From Streptomyces sp. NBRC 110611 (GTDB lineage: Bacteria > Actinomycetota > Actinomycetes > Streptomycetales > Streptomycetaceae): a stretch of 63,025 nucleotides of DNA. Both the position numbers and the translations under genes were made by a program. The notes under the pieces are model-generated. The model did not search any database. It had not been told where the DNA came from and saw nothing but the letters and a program-made list of their open reading frames with translations. Within the stretch, counting starts at the first letter, position 1. Each line of letters opens with the position of its first letter. Location: positions 657,446-720,470 of the forward strand of contig NZ_BBUY01000002.1 in assembly GCF_001590865.1 (NCBI RefSeq), read 5' to 3'. Positions 54,040 to 62,086 of this stretch are shown piece by piece.

Positions 54040-54067
54040 GCAACGAGGAAAAGACTTTGAAGCTACG
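54040..54067 (-). promoter_or_regulatory. Candidate sigma-BldN promoter for chpH
   Basis: On the minus strand, CGTAGC (54067-54062) and CGTTGC (54045-54040) are separated by 16 nt. This resembles the sigma-BldN consensus as I remember it from S. venezuelae (CGTAAC, 16 nt, CGTTGA): five of six positions match in each box. Chaplin genes are known sigma-BldN targets. The start codon lies about 50 nt downstream. Confidence 0.65.
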
Positions 54068-54267
54068 AACACATCGGACCGTTCACCCATTTCAGCGAAT
54101 CCGGCGCGAAAGGCAGGAGATCCGCGCCGGATTCGGCTCAGGTCAGCCCTGGGACGAACCAGGGACAGTCAGGAACGGACCAGGGATGAGACAGGGATGG
54201 AACGGGAATTCGGCCGGGGCCACCAGGACGTCAACCGCCTGGCAGGGGTTCGGCGTTGCCGGCATTC

Positions 54268-54323
54268 CCGGCGTCCCGGCGTCCCGGCGTCCCGGCGTCC
54301 CGGCGTCCCGGCGTCCCGGCGTC
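54268..54323. repeat. Seven copies of an 8-bp repeat
   Basis: CCGGCGTC is repeated seven times without interruption at 54268-54323, preceded by a degenerate copy. It lies just beyond the 3' end of the M20 peptidase gene. No function is evident; replication slippage is the likely origin. Confidence 0.9.
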
Positions 54324-54342
54324 CCAGTGTTCCTTTCAGGTG

Positions 54343-55668
54343 TCAGCTCTGGTCGATGAAGCGGTCGAGTACTCGCACCCCGAACTTCAGCGCGTCCACC
54401 GGCACCCGCTCGTCCACCCCGTGGAACATCCCCGCGAAGTCCAGCTCCGGCGGCAGCTTCAGCGGCGCGAAGCCGAACCCCCGGATCCCCAGGTCGTCGA
54501 AGGACTTGGCGTCCGTACCGGCCGAGAGCATGTACGGGACGGCACGCGCGATCGGGTCCTCGGCCTGGAGTGCGGACTGCATCGCCGCCACCAGCGGCCC
54601 GTCGAACGTCGTCTCCAGCGCCCTGTCCGCGTGGACGTCCTCGCGCTTGACCCGGGGGCCCAGGATGCGGTCCAGGTCGGCCAGGAACTCCTCCTCGTAA
54701 CCGGGCAGGAACCGTCCGTCGACGTGCGCCGTGGCCTGGCCCGGGATCACGTTGACCTTGTAGCCGGCGCCGAGCTGCGTGGGGTTGGCGGTGTTCCGCA
54801 GCGAGGCGCCGATCAGCTTGGCGATGCCGCCGAGCTTGGCCAGCGTGTCGTCCATGTCCTCCGGGTCGAGTTCGGTGCCCAGCGCGTCCCCGAGCTCGTC
54901 CAGGAACACCCGCAGCGTCTTGGTGACCCGCACCGGGAACTCGTGCCGGCCCAGCCGCCCGACGGCCTCGGACAGCTCCGTGATCGCGTTGTCCTTGTGG
55001 ATCATCGAACCGTGGCCGGCGGACCCGTCCACGGTCAGCTTCATCCAGTGCATGCCCTTCTGGGCCGTCTCGATCAGATACAGCCGCAGCTGTTCGTTGA
55101 CGGTGAACGAGAAGCCGCCGACCTCGCTGATCGCCTCCGTCACGCCGTCGAAGAGCTCCGGGTGGTTGTCGACGAGGTAGCGCGCGCCGTACGTGCCGCC
55201 GGCCTCCTCGTCCGCGACGAACGCCAGCACGATGTCGCGGGGCGGTTTACGTCCGGTGCGCAGCCGGTCACGGACGACGGCGAGGGTCATGGCGTCCATG
55301 TCCTTCATGTCGACCGCGCCGCGGCCCCAGAGGCATCCGTCGGCGATCTCCCCGGAGAAGGGGTGGTGGGTCCAGTCGTCGGCGTTGGCCGGTACGACGT
55401 CGGTGTGCCCGTGGATGAGGAGCGCGGGCCGCGACGGGTCCGCGCCCTCGATCCGGGCGACGGTCGAGGCGCGGCCCTTGTGCGACTCGTAGATCTTCGG
55501 CTCCAGGCCGACCTCGGCGAGCTTCTCCGCGACGTACTCGGCGGCGGCCCGCTCGCCCGGGCCCGAGTGGTCGCCGTAGTTGCTGGTGTCCATCCTGATG
55601 AGGTCCCGGCACAGGTCGACGACCTCGTCCTCGCCCGTGACCGTACGGGCCGGCTGCGACTCGCTCAT
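54343..55668 (-). CDS. M20-family metallopeptidase/deacylase
   Basis: A 441-residue zinc hydrolase of the M20/M25/M40 family. The metal and catalytic residues lie in LLIHGHTDVVPA (His and Asp), GRGAVDMKDMDAMT, LAFVADEEAGGTYGARYL (Glu-Glu pair) and, near the C-terminus, the final His in FAGMFHGVDERVPVDAL. It probably removes amino acids or acyl groups from small peptides or amides; substrate unknown. ATG start, giving MSESQPARTV. It is upstream of the tRNA-Leu gene on the opposite strand. Confidence 0.93.
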   Translation of the reverse strand: MSESQPARTVTGEDEVVDLCRDLIRMDTSNYGDHSGPGERAAAEYVAEKLAEVGLEPKIYESHKGRASTVARIEGADPSRPALLIHGHTDVVPANADDWTHHPFSGEIADGCLWGRGAVDMKDMDAMTLAVVRDRLRTGRKPPRDIVLAFVADEEAGGTYGARYLVDNHPELFDGVTEAISEVGGFSFTVNEQLRLYLIETAQKGMHWMKLTVDGSAGHGSMIHKDNAITELSEAVGRLGRHEFPVRVTKTLRVFLDELGDALGTELDPEDMDDTLAKLGGIAKLIGASLRNTANPTQLGAGYKVNVIPGQATAHVDGRFLPGYEEEFLADLDRILGPRVKREDVHADRALETTFDGPLVAAMQSALQAEDPIARAVPYMLSAGTDAKSFDDLGIRGFGFAPLKLPPELDFAGMFHGVDERVPVDALKFGVRVLDRFIDQS

Positions 55669-55986
55669 GCCGGAACCTCGCTTCGCCCGGCCCGGCCTTC
55701 GCAGGGCTCGCGCCTTCTCATGGCTCGCTCGCGCAGCTCGCTCACAGTGCCTCCTCTTGGTTCACGGCCGCTCACGCGCCCCGGGGGTGCGGTCCGCGGC
55801 AGGGGTCCACGGCCATCCTCCACCCGACGGGCGCTGTACCCAAGGCCGCAATGTTGCCGACATGCCCTGGTCACAGCCTTGATCGCGGCCGGGTCCCCGG
55901 CTGGATGTGCGGGTGATCGACCACCCGCGAAGGTTTGCTATTGTTTTCCACGTCGGAACGGCCCAGGCCGGAACGGCAGACACCTT

Positions 55987-56071
55987 GTCCGGGTGGCGGA
56001 ATGGCAGACGCGCTAGCTTGAGGTGCTAGTGCCCTTTATCGGGCGTGGGGGTTCAAGTCCCCCCTCGGACA
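55987..56071 (+). tRNA. tRNA-Leu (anticodon GAG)
   Basis: An 85-nt tRNA that reads CTC and CTT codons. The acceptor arms GTCCGGG (55987-55993) and CTCGGAC (56064-56070) pair, and 56071 is the discriminator A. The anticodon arm is CTAGC-TTGAGGT-GCTAG (56013-56029), with the GAG anticodon at 56020-56022. A long variable arm (GCCC-TTTAT-CGGGC type) is typical of tRNA-Leu, and the T-arm has GGTTCAAGT. CCA is not encoded. Confidence 0.95.
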
Positions 56072-56081
56072 CTTTGATCAT

Positions 56082-56116
56082 CAGCGCCCGCTCTGGCTTC
56101 GGTCAGGCGGGCGCTG
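56082..56116 (+). terminator. Hairpin after tRNA-Leu
   Basis: Perfect 10-bp arms CAGCGCCCGC (56082-56091) and GCGGGCGCTG (56107-56116) with a 15-nt loop, followed by a short T-containing stretch. It begins 10 nt past the tRNA. Confidence 0.8.
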
Positions 56117-56180
56117 GTGGTTTGTGTTCCCTGATTGCGGTCCGGGTGTGCGTGTGCCGAGCCGAGGTGTGCCTGTCGCT

Positions 56181-57161
56181 ATGAGACGCCGATCGACTGT
56201 TCCGCCTGCCCCGCTTCCTCAGCGTGAGGGGGTTGATCCGGTGCGGGTGCGGTTGCCCGCGGATCCGGAAGGGGTGTGGGGGACGGTGCGGGATCATCTG
56301 GTCGACCGGTTCCAGGGGGCGATCGGGGCCGGGCGGGTGGAGGAGATGCTCGGTGCGGGGCGGTTCGTCGGGGTGGACGGGGCGCTGAGCGGCGGTGAGC
56401 CGTATGTGGCGGGGCGCTACGTGTGGTTTCACCGGGACTTCGCGCCGGAGGTCACGGTGCCGTTCGAGATGGGTGTGGTCCATCGGGACGAGCGGCTGGT
56501 GATCGCCGACAAGCCGCACTTTCTGGCCACGACTCCGCGGGGCGGGCACGTCAGGGAGACGGCGCTGGCCCGGCTGCGGCGTGAGCTGGGGCTGCCCGCG
56601 CTGCAGCCGGCGCATCGGCTGGACCGGTTGACGGCGGGGCTGGTGCTGTTCGTGGTACGGCCCGAGGACCGGGGCGCCTACCAGGGCCTGTTCGGCGAGC
56701 GGCGGGTGCGCAAGGAGTACGAGGCGGTGGCGGCGTACGACGGGGAGGTGGCGCTGCCGGTGACGGTGCGCAGCCGGATCGTGAAGGAGCGGGGGGTGCC
56801 GGCTGTCCGGGAGGTGGCCGGTGAGGTCAATGCGGAGAGCCGGATCGAGCTGGTGGAGCGGCGGGGCGGGCTGGGGCGGTACCGGCTGCTGCCGGTGACG
56901 GGGCGTACGCATCAGCTGCGGGTGCATATGAGCGGGCTGGGGTTGCCGATCGTCAATGATCCGCTGTACCCGGCGTCGCAGGATCGGGATCGGGATCGGG
57001 ATCGGGATGCGGATGCGGGTCGGCATCAGGATGAGGATTTCGGGGCGCCGCTCCAACTGCTGGCGAAGGTGCTGGAGTTCACCGATCCCGTGGACGGGCG
57101 GGTGCGGCGGTTCGAGAGTACGCGGCGGCTGGCGGTGTGGGAGGGCGGGCCGGCGGCCTGA
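56181..57161 (+). CDS. RluA-family pseudouridine synthase
   Basis: A 326-residue RNA pseudouridine synthase. The catalytic Asp lies in PAHRLDRLTAGLVLF, the RluA motif II. The C-terminal part has YRLLPVTGRTHQLRVHMSG and IVNDPLYP. Its target, 23S rRNA or tRNA, cannot be decided from sequence. A hexanucleotide repeat adds DRDRDRDADAG near residue 268, between the core and the C-terminal strand. ATG 56181 has a weak upstream GAGGTG; other starts upstream are less likely. Confidence 0.88.
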   Translation: MRRRSTVPPAPLPQREGVDPVRVRLPADPEGVWGTVRDHLVDRFQGAIGAGRVEEMLGAGRFVGVDGALSGGEPYVAGRYVWFHRDFAPEVTVPFEMGVVHRDERLVIADKPHFLATTPRGGHVRETALARLRRELGLPALQPAHRLDRLTAGLVLFVVRPEDRGAYQGLFGERRVRKEYEAVAAYDGEVALPVTVRSRIVKERGVPAVREVAGEVNAESRIELVERRGGLGRYRLLPVTGRTHQLRVHMSGLGLPIVNDPLYPASQDRDRDRDRDADAGRHQDEDFGAPLQLLAKVLEFTDPVDGRVRRFESTRRLAVWEGGPAA

Positions 57162-57259
57162 GTGCTGGTCCCGGTGAAATCCCGGTGCGGGTGGGTTGCT
57201 TGCGTGCCTAGGGTGCGCGGGAGTGCTCTCTGAGAGCGCAGGGGATGCCCAGGGCGTCT

Positions 57260-57350
57260 GGGTGTCCGGGGACGTCCGGGTGTCCGGGGACGTCCAGGTG
57301 TCCGGGGGCGTCCAGGTATGCGGGGGCATCCGGGGTGTCCGGGGACATCC
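57260..57350. repeat. 18-bp tandem repeat upstream of the NUDIX gene
   Basis: Four 18-bp units of GGGTGTCCGGGGACGTCC type (57260-57277, 57278-57295, 57296-57313, 57314-57331) and a degenerate fifth of 19 bp (57332-57350). They lie 50-140 nt before the NUDIX start. The core GTCCGGGGAC is itself a short inverted repeat. Confidence 0.85.
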
Positions 57351-57401
57351 GAGGGTGTCCCCGGGTTGCTGGTGTGTCCGACTCTTGCGGGAGGGGTTGT
57401 G

Positions 57402-57869
57402 GTGCGGCCGACGGTGTCGTGCGTGTTCGTGTGTCATGACGGTGCGGGGCGGGTGTTGCTGGCGCGGCGGGGTGCGGGGGCCCGGGACGAGCCGGGGACG
57501 TGGGACTGCGGCGCCGGAGCGCTGGAGTTCGGTGAGACCTTCGAGGCGGCCGTGGCGCGGGAGGTGGCGGAGGAGTACGGCGTGCGGCCGCTCGCCATCG
57601 AGCGGATCGGGGTGCGCAATGTTCTGCGGGGGGATCCGGTCGCATCGCACTGGGTCGCGGTGGTCTTCGCCGTACAGGTGGAGCCGGGCAGGGTGAGGAT
57701 CGGCGAGCCGCACAAGTTCGACGCGCTCGCGTGGTGTGCGCCGGATGCGCTGCCGGAGCCGCTGCATTCGCAGTGCGGGGAGAGTTTGGCGCTGTTCGCG
57801 TCGTGTGGTTCGCCGGCTACGCCGGTGAGAGGGGTTCGGTGTCGGTCAGTTCACCGTCCTCCAGGGTGA
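57402..57869 (+). CDS. NUDIX hydrolase
   Basis: A 155-residue enzyme with the Nudix box GALEFGETFEAAVAREVAEE followed by YGV, which matches GX5EX7REUXEEXGU. It hydrolyses nucleoside diphosphate derivatives; substrate unknown. GTG 57402 follows GGGAGGGG at suitable spacing, and a GTG three nt earlier is possible. The last 53 nt overlap the 3' end of the convergent ABC-F gene. Confidence 0.88.
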   Translation: MRPTVSCVFVCHDGAGRVLLARRGAGARDEPGTWDCGAGALEFGETFEAAVAREVAEEYGVRPLAIERIGVRNVLRGDPVASHWVAVVFAVQVEPGRVRIGEPHKFDALAWCAPDALPEPLHSQCGESLALFASCGSPATPVRGVRCRSVHRPPG

Positions 57870-59460
57870 GCCAGCGGGTGATGCCGAGTTCGCGGAGGAA
57901 CGGCAGGTCGTGGCTGACGACGAGGAGGGCGCCCCGGTAGGACTCGAGGGCGGTGACGAGCCGGCGGACCGAGGCCATGTCGAGGTTGTTGGTGGGCTCG
58001 TCGAGCATCAGGAGCTGGGGGGCGGGTTCGGCGAGCATCAGGGCGGCGAGTGAGGCGCGGAAGCGTTCGCCGCCGGAGAGGGTGCCGGCTCGCTGGTCGG
58101 CGCGGGCGCCGGTGAACAGGAAGCGGGCGAGCCGGGCGCGGATGTGGTTGTTGGTGGCCTCGGGGGCGAAGCGGGCGACGTTCTCGACGATGCCGAGGGT
58201 GTCGTCGAGGACGTCCAGGCGCTGGGGGAGGAAGCGGTGCGGGACGTGGATCTGTGCCGTTCCGGCCTGCGGCGGGAGGTCACCGGCGAGGGTGCGGAGG
58301 AGGGTGGTCTTGCCGGAGCCGTTGCGTCCGGTGAGCGCGATCCGTTCGGGGCCGTGTACCTCCAGGTCGGCGCGGATGCCGTGGCGGGCCCGCAGGGCGT
58401 GCAGGGTGAGGACGGTGCGGCCGGGCGGGACGGCGGTATGCGGCAGGTCGATGCGGACTTCGTCGTCGTCGCGGACCGCTTGGGCGGCCTCGTCGAGGCG
58501 TTCTCTGGCTTCTTTGAGGCGTTCGGTGTGCAGGGTGCGGTGTTTGCCGGCGGATACCTGGGCCTCCGCTTTGCGGCCGTTCATGACGATCTTCGGCTCG
58601 CGTTTGTTGGCGGTCATTTTGTTTCCGTAGCGGACCCGGCGGGCCAGCTTCACCTGTGCGTCGGCGAGTTCGCGTTTCTGGCGTTGCACGTCGGCCTCGG
58701 CGGTGCGGAGGGTGCGCGCGGCGGCTTCCTGTTCGACGGCGAGGGCGTGGGCGTATGCGTCGTAGTTGCCGCCGTAGCAGTGGATCTCTCCGTCGCGGAG
58801 GTCGGCGATCCGGTCGACGAGCTGGAGGAGTTCGCGGTCGTGGCTGACGATGACGAGGACGCCGGACCAGCCGCCGACCGCTGCGTGGAGCCGTTGCCGG
58901 GCGGGCCGGTCGAGGTTGTTGGTGGGTTCGTCGAGGAGGAGGACGTCCGGGCGGCGCAGGAGGAGGGCGGCCAGGCGCAGGAGTACGGATTCGCCGCCGG
59001 AGATCTCGCCGATGGTGCGGTCGAGGCCGATGCCGTGCAGTCCGACCTGGTCGAGGGTGGCGCGGGCGCGTTCTTCGACGTCCCAGTCGTCGCCGATGGC
59101 GGTGAAGTGTTCCTCGGCGGGGTCGCCGTTCTCGATGGCGTGGAGTGCGGCGCGGGCCGCGGCGATGCCGAGGGCCTGGTCGACGCGGAGGTGGGTGTCG
59201 AGCGGGGCGTGCTGGGGGAGGTAGCCGACCTCGCCGGTGACCTTGATGCTGCCGGCGGTGGGGGTCAGCCGGCCGGCGATCAGCTTCAACAGGGTGGATT
59301 TTCCTGATCCGTTGAGGCCGATGAGACCGGTGCGGCCGGCGCCGACGGAGAGGTGGAGGTCGTCGAGGACGGGGGTGCCGTCGGGCCAGGTGTAGCCGAG
59401 GCCGGTGCAGACGATGGCGCGGTGGGCCGCGGAGGGGGTGGCGGAGGCGGGGTGTGGCAT
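57817..59460 (-). CDS. ABC-F family ATPase (ribosomal protection type)
   Basis: A 547-residue protein with two nucleotide-binding domains and no membrane segments. The first has Walker A GLNGSGKS and the signature ISGGESVLL; the second has GRNGSGKT and LSGGERFRA. The linker between them is about 80 residues, rich in basic residues, as in ABC-F proteins that act on ribosomes. Related Streptomyces proteins give resistance to macrolides, lincosamides or pleuromutilins, but the compound cannot be predicted. The ATG at 59460 follows AGGAGA. Transcription is leftward from a 372-nt upstream region. Confidence 0.9.
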   Translation of the reverse strand: MPHPASATPSAAHRAIVCTGLGYTWPDGTPVLDDLHLSVGAGRTGLIGLNGSGKSTLLKLIAGRLTPTAGSIKVTGEVGYLPQHAPLDTHLRVDQALGIAAARAALHAIENGDPAEEHFTAIGDDWDVEERARATLDQVGLHGIGLDRTIGEISGGESVLLRLAALLLRRPDVLLLDEPTNNLDRPARQRLHAAVGGWSGVLVIVSHDRELLQLVDRIADLRDGEIHCYGGNYDAYAHALAVEQEAAARTLRTAEADVQRQKRELADAQVKLARRVRYGNKMTANKREPKIVMNGRKAEAQVSAGKHRTLHTERLKEARERLDEAAQAVRDDDEVRIDLPHTAVPPGRTVLTLHALRARHGIRADLEVHGPERIALTGRNGSGKTTLLRTLAGDLPPQAGTAQIHVPHRFLPQRLDVLDDTLGIVENVARFAPEATNNHIRARLARFLFTGARADQRAGTLSGGERFRASLAALMLAEPAPQLLMLDEPTNNLDMASVRRLVTALESYRGALLVVSHDLPFLRELGITRWLTLEDGELTDTEPLSPA

Positions 59461-59832
59461 ACGGGTCTCCTGAGCGCTCGGGAAGGGGTGGGGCTGCGCA
59501 GAGAGACACCGCGGGCGGAGGGGCGTCGAGGTGGTGCCGGGTCGGCGGCCGGGTGACGCTCCGAGGTCGTGGACAGGACCGCCCGAGGCTCCGCCCATAG
59601 CCCTGAACGGGCACGGGAGGCGCTCCCTCGTACGCGGGCGCGGTGTCTCAGGACCTCAGACGAGCAACGGCCTTCTCCAATCGGCGGCAATGGGACCGGT
59701 GATGACCGTAGGGGAAGCGCCACCGAAATGCAAACGCTATTTTCGTTGCGTTTATGATCGGCGTTCGCGTTTCCCCGCCCCGTTCCCTCCGTTCCACCCC
59801 GCCCCCTCCCACCTGCCTACCCGTCCACCCAC
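59461..59832. other. Leader region of the ABC-F gene
   Basis: 372 nt between the ABC-F start and the P450 stop, both on the minus strand. It has an inverted repeat AAACGC (59732-59737) and GCGTTT (59748-59753) with a 10-nt spacer in an AT-rich patch, a good candidate for a promoter or operator. No gene is seen. Confidence 0.5.
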
Positions 59833-61389
59833 CTACGGCCTGCCACGGCCCCGCTCCCCCGTTCCGCCGCGTGGGCGCAGTCGTACCCGGGCCGGGCCGG
59901 TCGCCTGGAGGGTGATGCCGGCGGCCACCGGCACCTCCCGGTCCACGGCCTCCAGTTCGTACGAGCGGAGCAGCATGGCCAGCGCCAGTACGGACTCCAG
60001 CATCGAGAAGTGCTGGCCGATACAGGCCCGCGGGCCGCCGCCGAACGGGAACCAGGCGTAACGGTGCCGCCCGGCCTCCCGCTCAGGCGCGAAGCGCCGC
60101 GGGTCGAAGCGTTCGGGGTCCGCCCAGAGCGCCGGGTTGCGGTGGGTGACCCAGGGCGCGACGACCACATCGGCGCCGGCCGGGATGCGGAATCCGCCGA
60201 TCTCGGTGGTGTCCACGGCCCGTCGGCTGACGATCGGCGCCGCCGGGTAGAGCCGCATGGCCTCCTTGAGCACCTGGGTCAGATACGGCAGCCGGTCGAG
60301 GTCGGCGGCGGTGGGGGTGCGGTCGCCGAGGACGCGGTCGATCTCCTCGTGGACGGCGGCCTGTTCGTCGGGGTGCCGGGCGAGGAGGTGGAGGGTGAAG
60401 GCGAGTGAGGTCGCGGTGGTCTCGTGGCCGGCGAGCAGGAAGATCAGGACCTGTTCGCGGATCTCGGTCGGGTCGAGGGAACCGTCCTCGGCGTTGCCGG
60501 CGGCGGAGAGGAGGGAGAGCAGGTCGTCGCCGTGCCGGCGGTCCGGGGTGTCGGCCGTACGGCCATCGGGGCGGTGAGGGCCGTCAGGGCCGTGGGGGGC
60601 GTCGGCGGTACGGGACACGGCCCGGCGGCCGGCGATGATCCGGTCGCACAGGGCGTTCAGCTCGTCCGTGACAGCCCGTGCCCGCAGGTTGCCGGGGGTG
60701 GGCCAGCGGCGCGGCAGCTTCACGGGGAGGTAGGCGCGCTGGACGACATAGGCGTTGACGACCGGCGCACACCGGTGAATGGCCGCTACGGCCTCCTCGG
60801 CGTCCAGGCCGAAGAGGATCCGGGAGACGGTGCGCAGCGCGAGCCGGTTCATCTCCGGGACCAGGTCGACGGTGCCGTTCCGGGCGGCGCGCCAGCGGTC
60901 GGCGAGGGCGCCGGCCTCGGTCGCCACCGCGGAGGCGTAGCCGTCCACCCGGCGCCTGGTGAACAGGGGCTGCACGAGCCGGCGCTGACGGAGGTAGTCG
61001 GCGTCCTGGCTGGTGAGCAGGCCGTTGCCGAAGGACTGCCGGACCTCCTCGTAGAACGGGTGGTCCTTGCGGAAGTTGGCGGCCTGGGAGGCGAGGATCT
61101 GCTGGACGCCCTCGGGCGCGAAGACCGCGTGGAAGACGCTGCGCAAACCGGGCGGGCCGGCCTGCAGGCGGACCACGTCACCGTGTGCCCGCTGGGCGTC
61201 GAGGAAGGTGCCGAGGGGGTCGCGCCGCAGGTCGAGCATCGAGCCGAGCAGGGGGAGGCCGGCCGGGCCGGGGATGTCCGTCTCCGGTAAGGCCCCGGGC
61301 CGGCGGGGTTGAGAGTGGGGTTGGGGTTGGGGCGTGGGCCGGGACGGGGACTGGGACGCGGGCTGCGCCGGAGGCTCGGTTGTGGGCAT
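59833..61389 (-). CDS. Cytochrome P450
   Basis: A 518-residue haem monooxygenase. The I-helix motif is LLAGHETTATS, the ExxR motif is in KEAMRLYPAAP, and the haem ligand Cys456 lies in FGGGPRACIGQHF. The N-terminal 40 residues are Pro-rich and disordered. An Asp/Pro/His-rich insertion, RTADAPHGPDGPHRPDGRTA, lies in the middle and is probably a repeat expansion. The substrate is unknown. The start at 61389 has no good ribosome binding site. It is divergent from the [2Fe-2S] protein gene, 88 nt away. Confidence 0.9.
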   Translation of the reverse strand: MPTTEPPAQPASQSPSRPTPQPQPHSQPRRPGALPETDIPGPAGLPLLGSMLDLRRDPLGTFLDAQRAHGDVVRLQAGPPGLRSVFHAVFAPEGVQQILASQAANFRKDHPFYEEVRQSFGNGLLTSQDADYLRQRRLVQPLFTRRRVDGYASAVATEAGALADRWRAARNGTVDLVPEMNRLALRTVSRILFGLDAEEAVAAIHRCAPVVNAYVVQRAYLPVKLPRRWPTPGNLRARAVTDELNALCDRIIAGRRAVSRTADAPHGPDGPHRPDGRTADTPDRRHGDDLLSLLSAAGNAEDGSLDPTEIREQVLIFLLAGHETTATSLAFTLHLLARHPDEQAAVHEEIDRVLGDRTPTAADLDRLPYLTQVLKEAMRLYPAAPIVSRRAVDTTEIGGFRIPAGADVVVAPWVTHRNPALWADPERFDPRRFAPEREAGRHRYAWFPFGGGPRACIGQHFSMLESVLALAMLLRSYELEAVDREVPVAAGITLQATGPARVRLRPRGGTGERGRGRP

Positions 61390-61477
61390 GCCCGGATGTC
61401 TATCCCGTCGAGGTGGGTTCCTATTCGGCGGCAGGGACGCATATGCGCCTCGCGACGCCCCGCGTACCATGGGCCGG

Positions 61478-61882
61478 ATGATCAACGAGCGTGCCGACCG
61501 GGCGACGGCCTCCGCGGCTCCCTGCCGGGTCACCGTGTGCCGTGGCTGCTGCTGTGGCGATCCGGCCAAGATTCCCGGTGTCGACCACAGCGGACAGATA
61601 CCCCGGCTGCGGGCGGCACTGGACGGGGCGGCGCCGGTGCGGGCCTCGGAGTGCCTGGACGTCTGCGACCAGGCGAATGTGGTGGTGGTCCAGCCGTCGG
61701 CAGCGGGCCGGGCCGCGGGTGGGCGACCCGTCTGGCTGGGCCTCGTCAACGACGATGCGGCGCTGGCGGACATCGCGGCGTGGATCCGCTCCGGCGGACC
61801 GGGCCTCGCGGAGCCGCCGGGGGTGCTCGACCTGTATGCGATCAAGGTGTCGCGGCGGGTACGGGAGGCACTGGAGGGCTGA
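61478..61882 (+). CDS. Thioredoxin-like [2Fe-2S] ferredoxin domain protein
   Basis: A 134-residue protein with cysteines at 16, 21, 24, 25, 26, 59 and 63; the motifs CRGCCCGD and ECLDVCDQANVVVVQP fit the thioredoxin-like [2Fe-2S] fold. The extra cysteines in the first motif are unusual. Start at ATG 61478; an ATG three codons upstream is possible. Divergent from the P450 gene. It is an electron carrier by family, but the partner is unknown. Confidence 0.85.
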   Translation: MINERADRATASAAPCRVTVCRGCCCGDPAKIPGVDHSGQIPRLRAALDGAAPVRASECLDVCDQANVVVVQPSAAGRAAGGRPVWLGLVNDDAALADIAAWIRSGGPGLAEPPGVLDLYAIKVSRRVREALEG

Positions 61883-61912
61883 GGGCCGGCCACCGGGTGC
61901 TTGCGCTTCCGG

Positions 61913-61992
61913 CACCGCCGGTTGCCGACACCGCCGGTCGCCGACATCGCCGGTTGCCAGGTTCGGCGGTTACCGGGTTCGGCGGTTACCGG
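61913..61992. repeat. Five tandem 16-bp repeats upstream of the two-component genes
   Basis: CACCGCCGGTTGCCGA, CACCGCCGGTCGCCGA and CATCGCCGGTTGCCAG occupy 61913-61960, and GTTCGGCGGTTACCGG occurs twice at 61961-61992. They are iteron-like, 95-174 nt before the response regulator start. Confidence 0.8.
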
Positions 61993-62086
61993 TTTCTTAC
62001 GGAGCGGGGTCCGGGCGCGCACCGCGGCACCGTCTGGTGTTGGCTGGAGGCATGACGTACCTCCCGGGAAGGGCTCGCTGACAGCC

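Larger units (their letters stand above)
53991..54342. other. Promoter and repeat region upstream of chpH
   Basis: 352 nt between chpH and the M20 peptidase gene. It contains a sigma-BldN-like promoter on the minus strand (54040-54067) and an 8-bp repeat, CCGGCGTC, seven times in a row at 54268-54323. No further gene is seen. Confidence 0.6.

Noticed and set aside
56103..57767. 554-codon minus-strand open frame opposite the pseudouridine synthase and NUDIX genes
   Set aside because: It lacks a domain and is rich in Arg, Pro and His, as expected of an antisense shadow.
62052..62081. A nine-residue leader peptide (MTYLPGRAR) before the OmpR-type regulator
   Set aside because: The ribosome binding site is only one nt from the ATG, and there is no attenuator structure after it.
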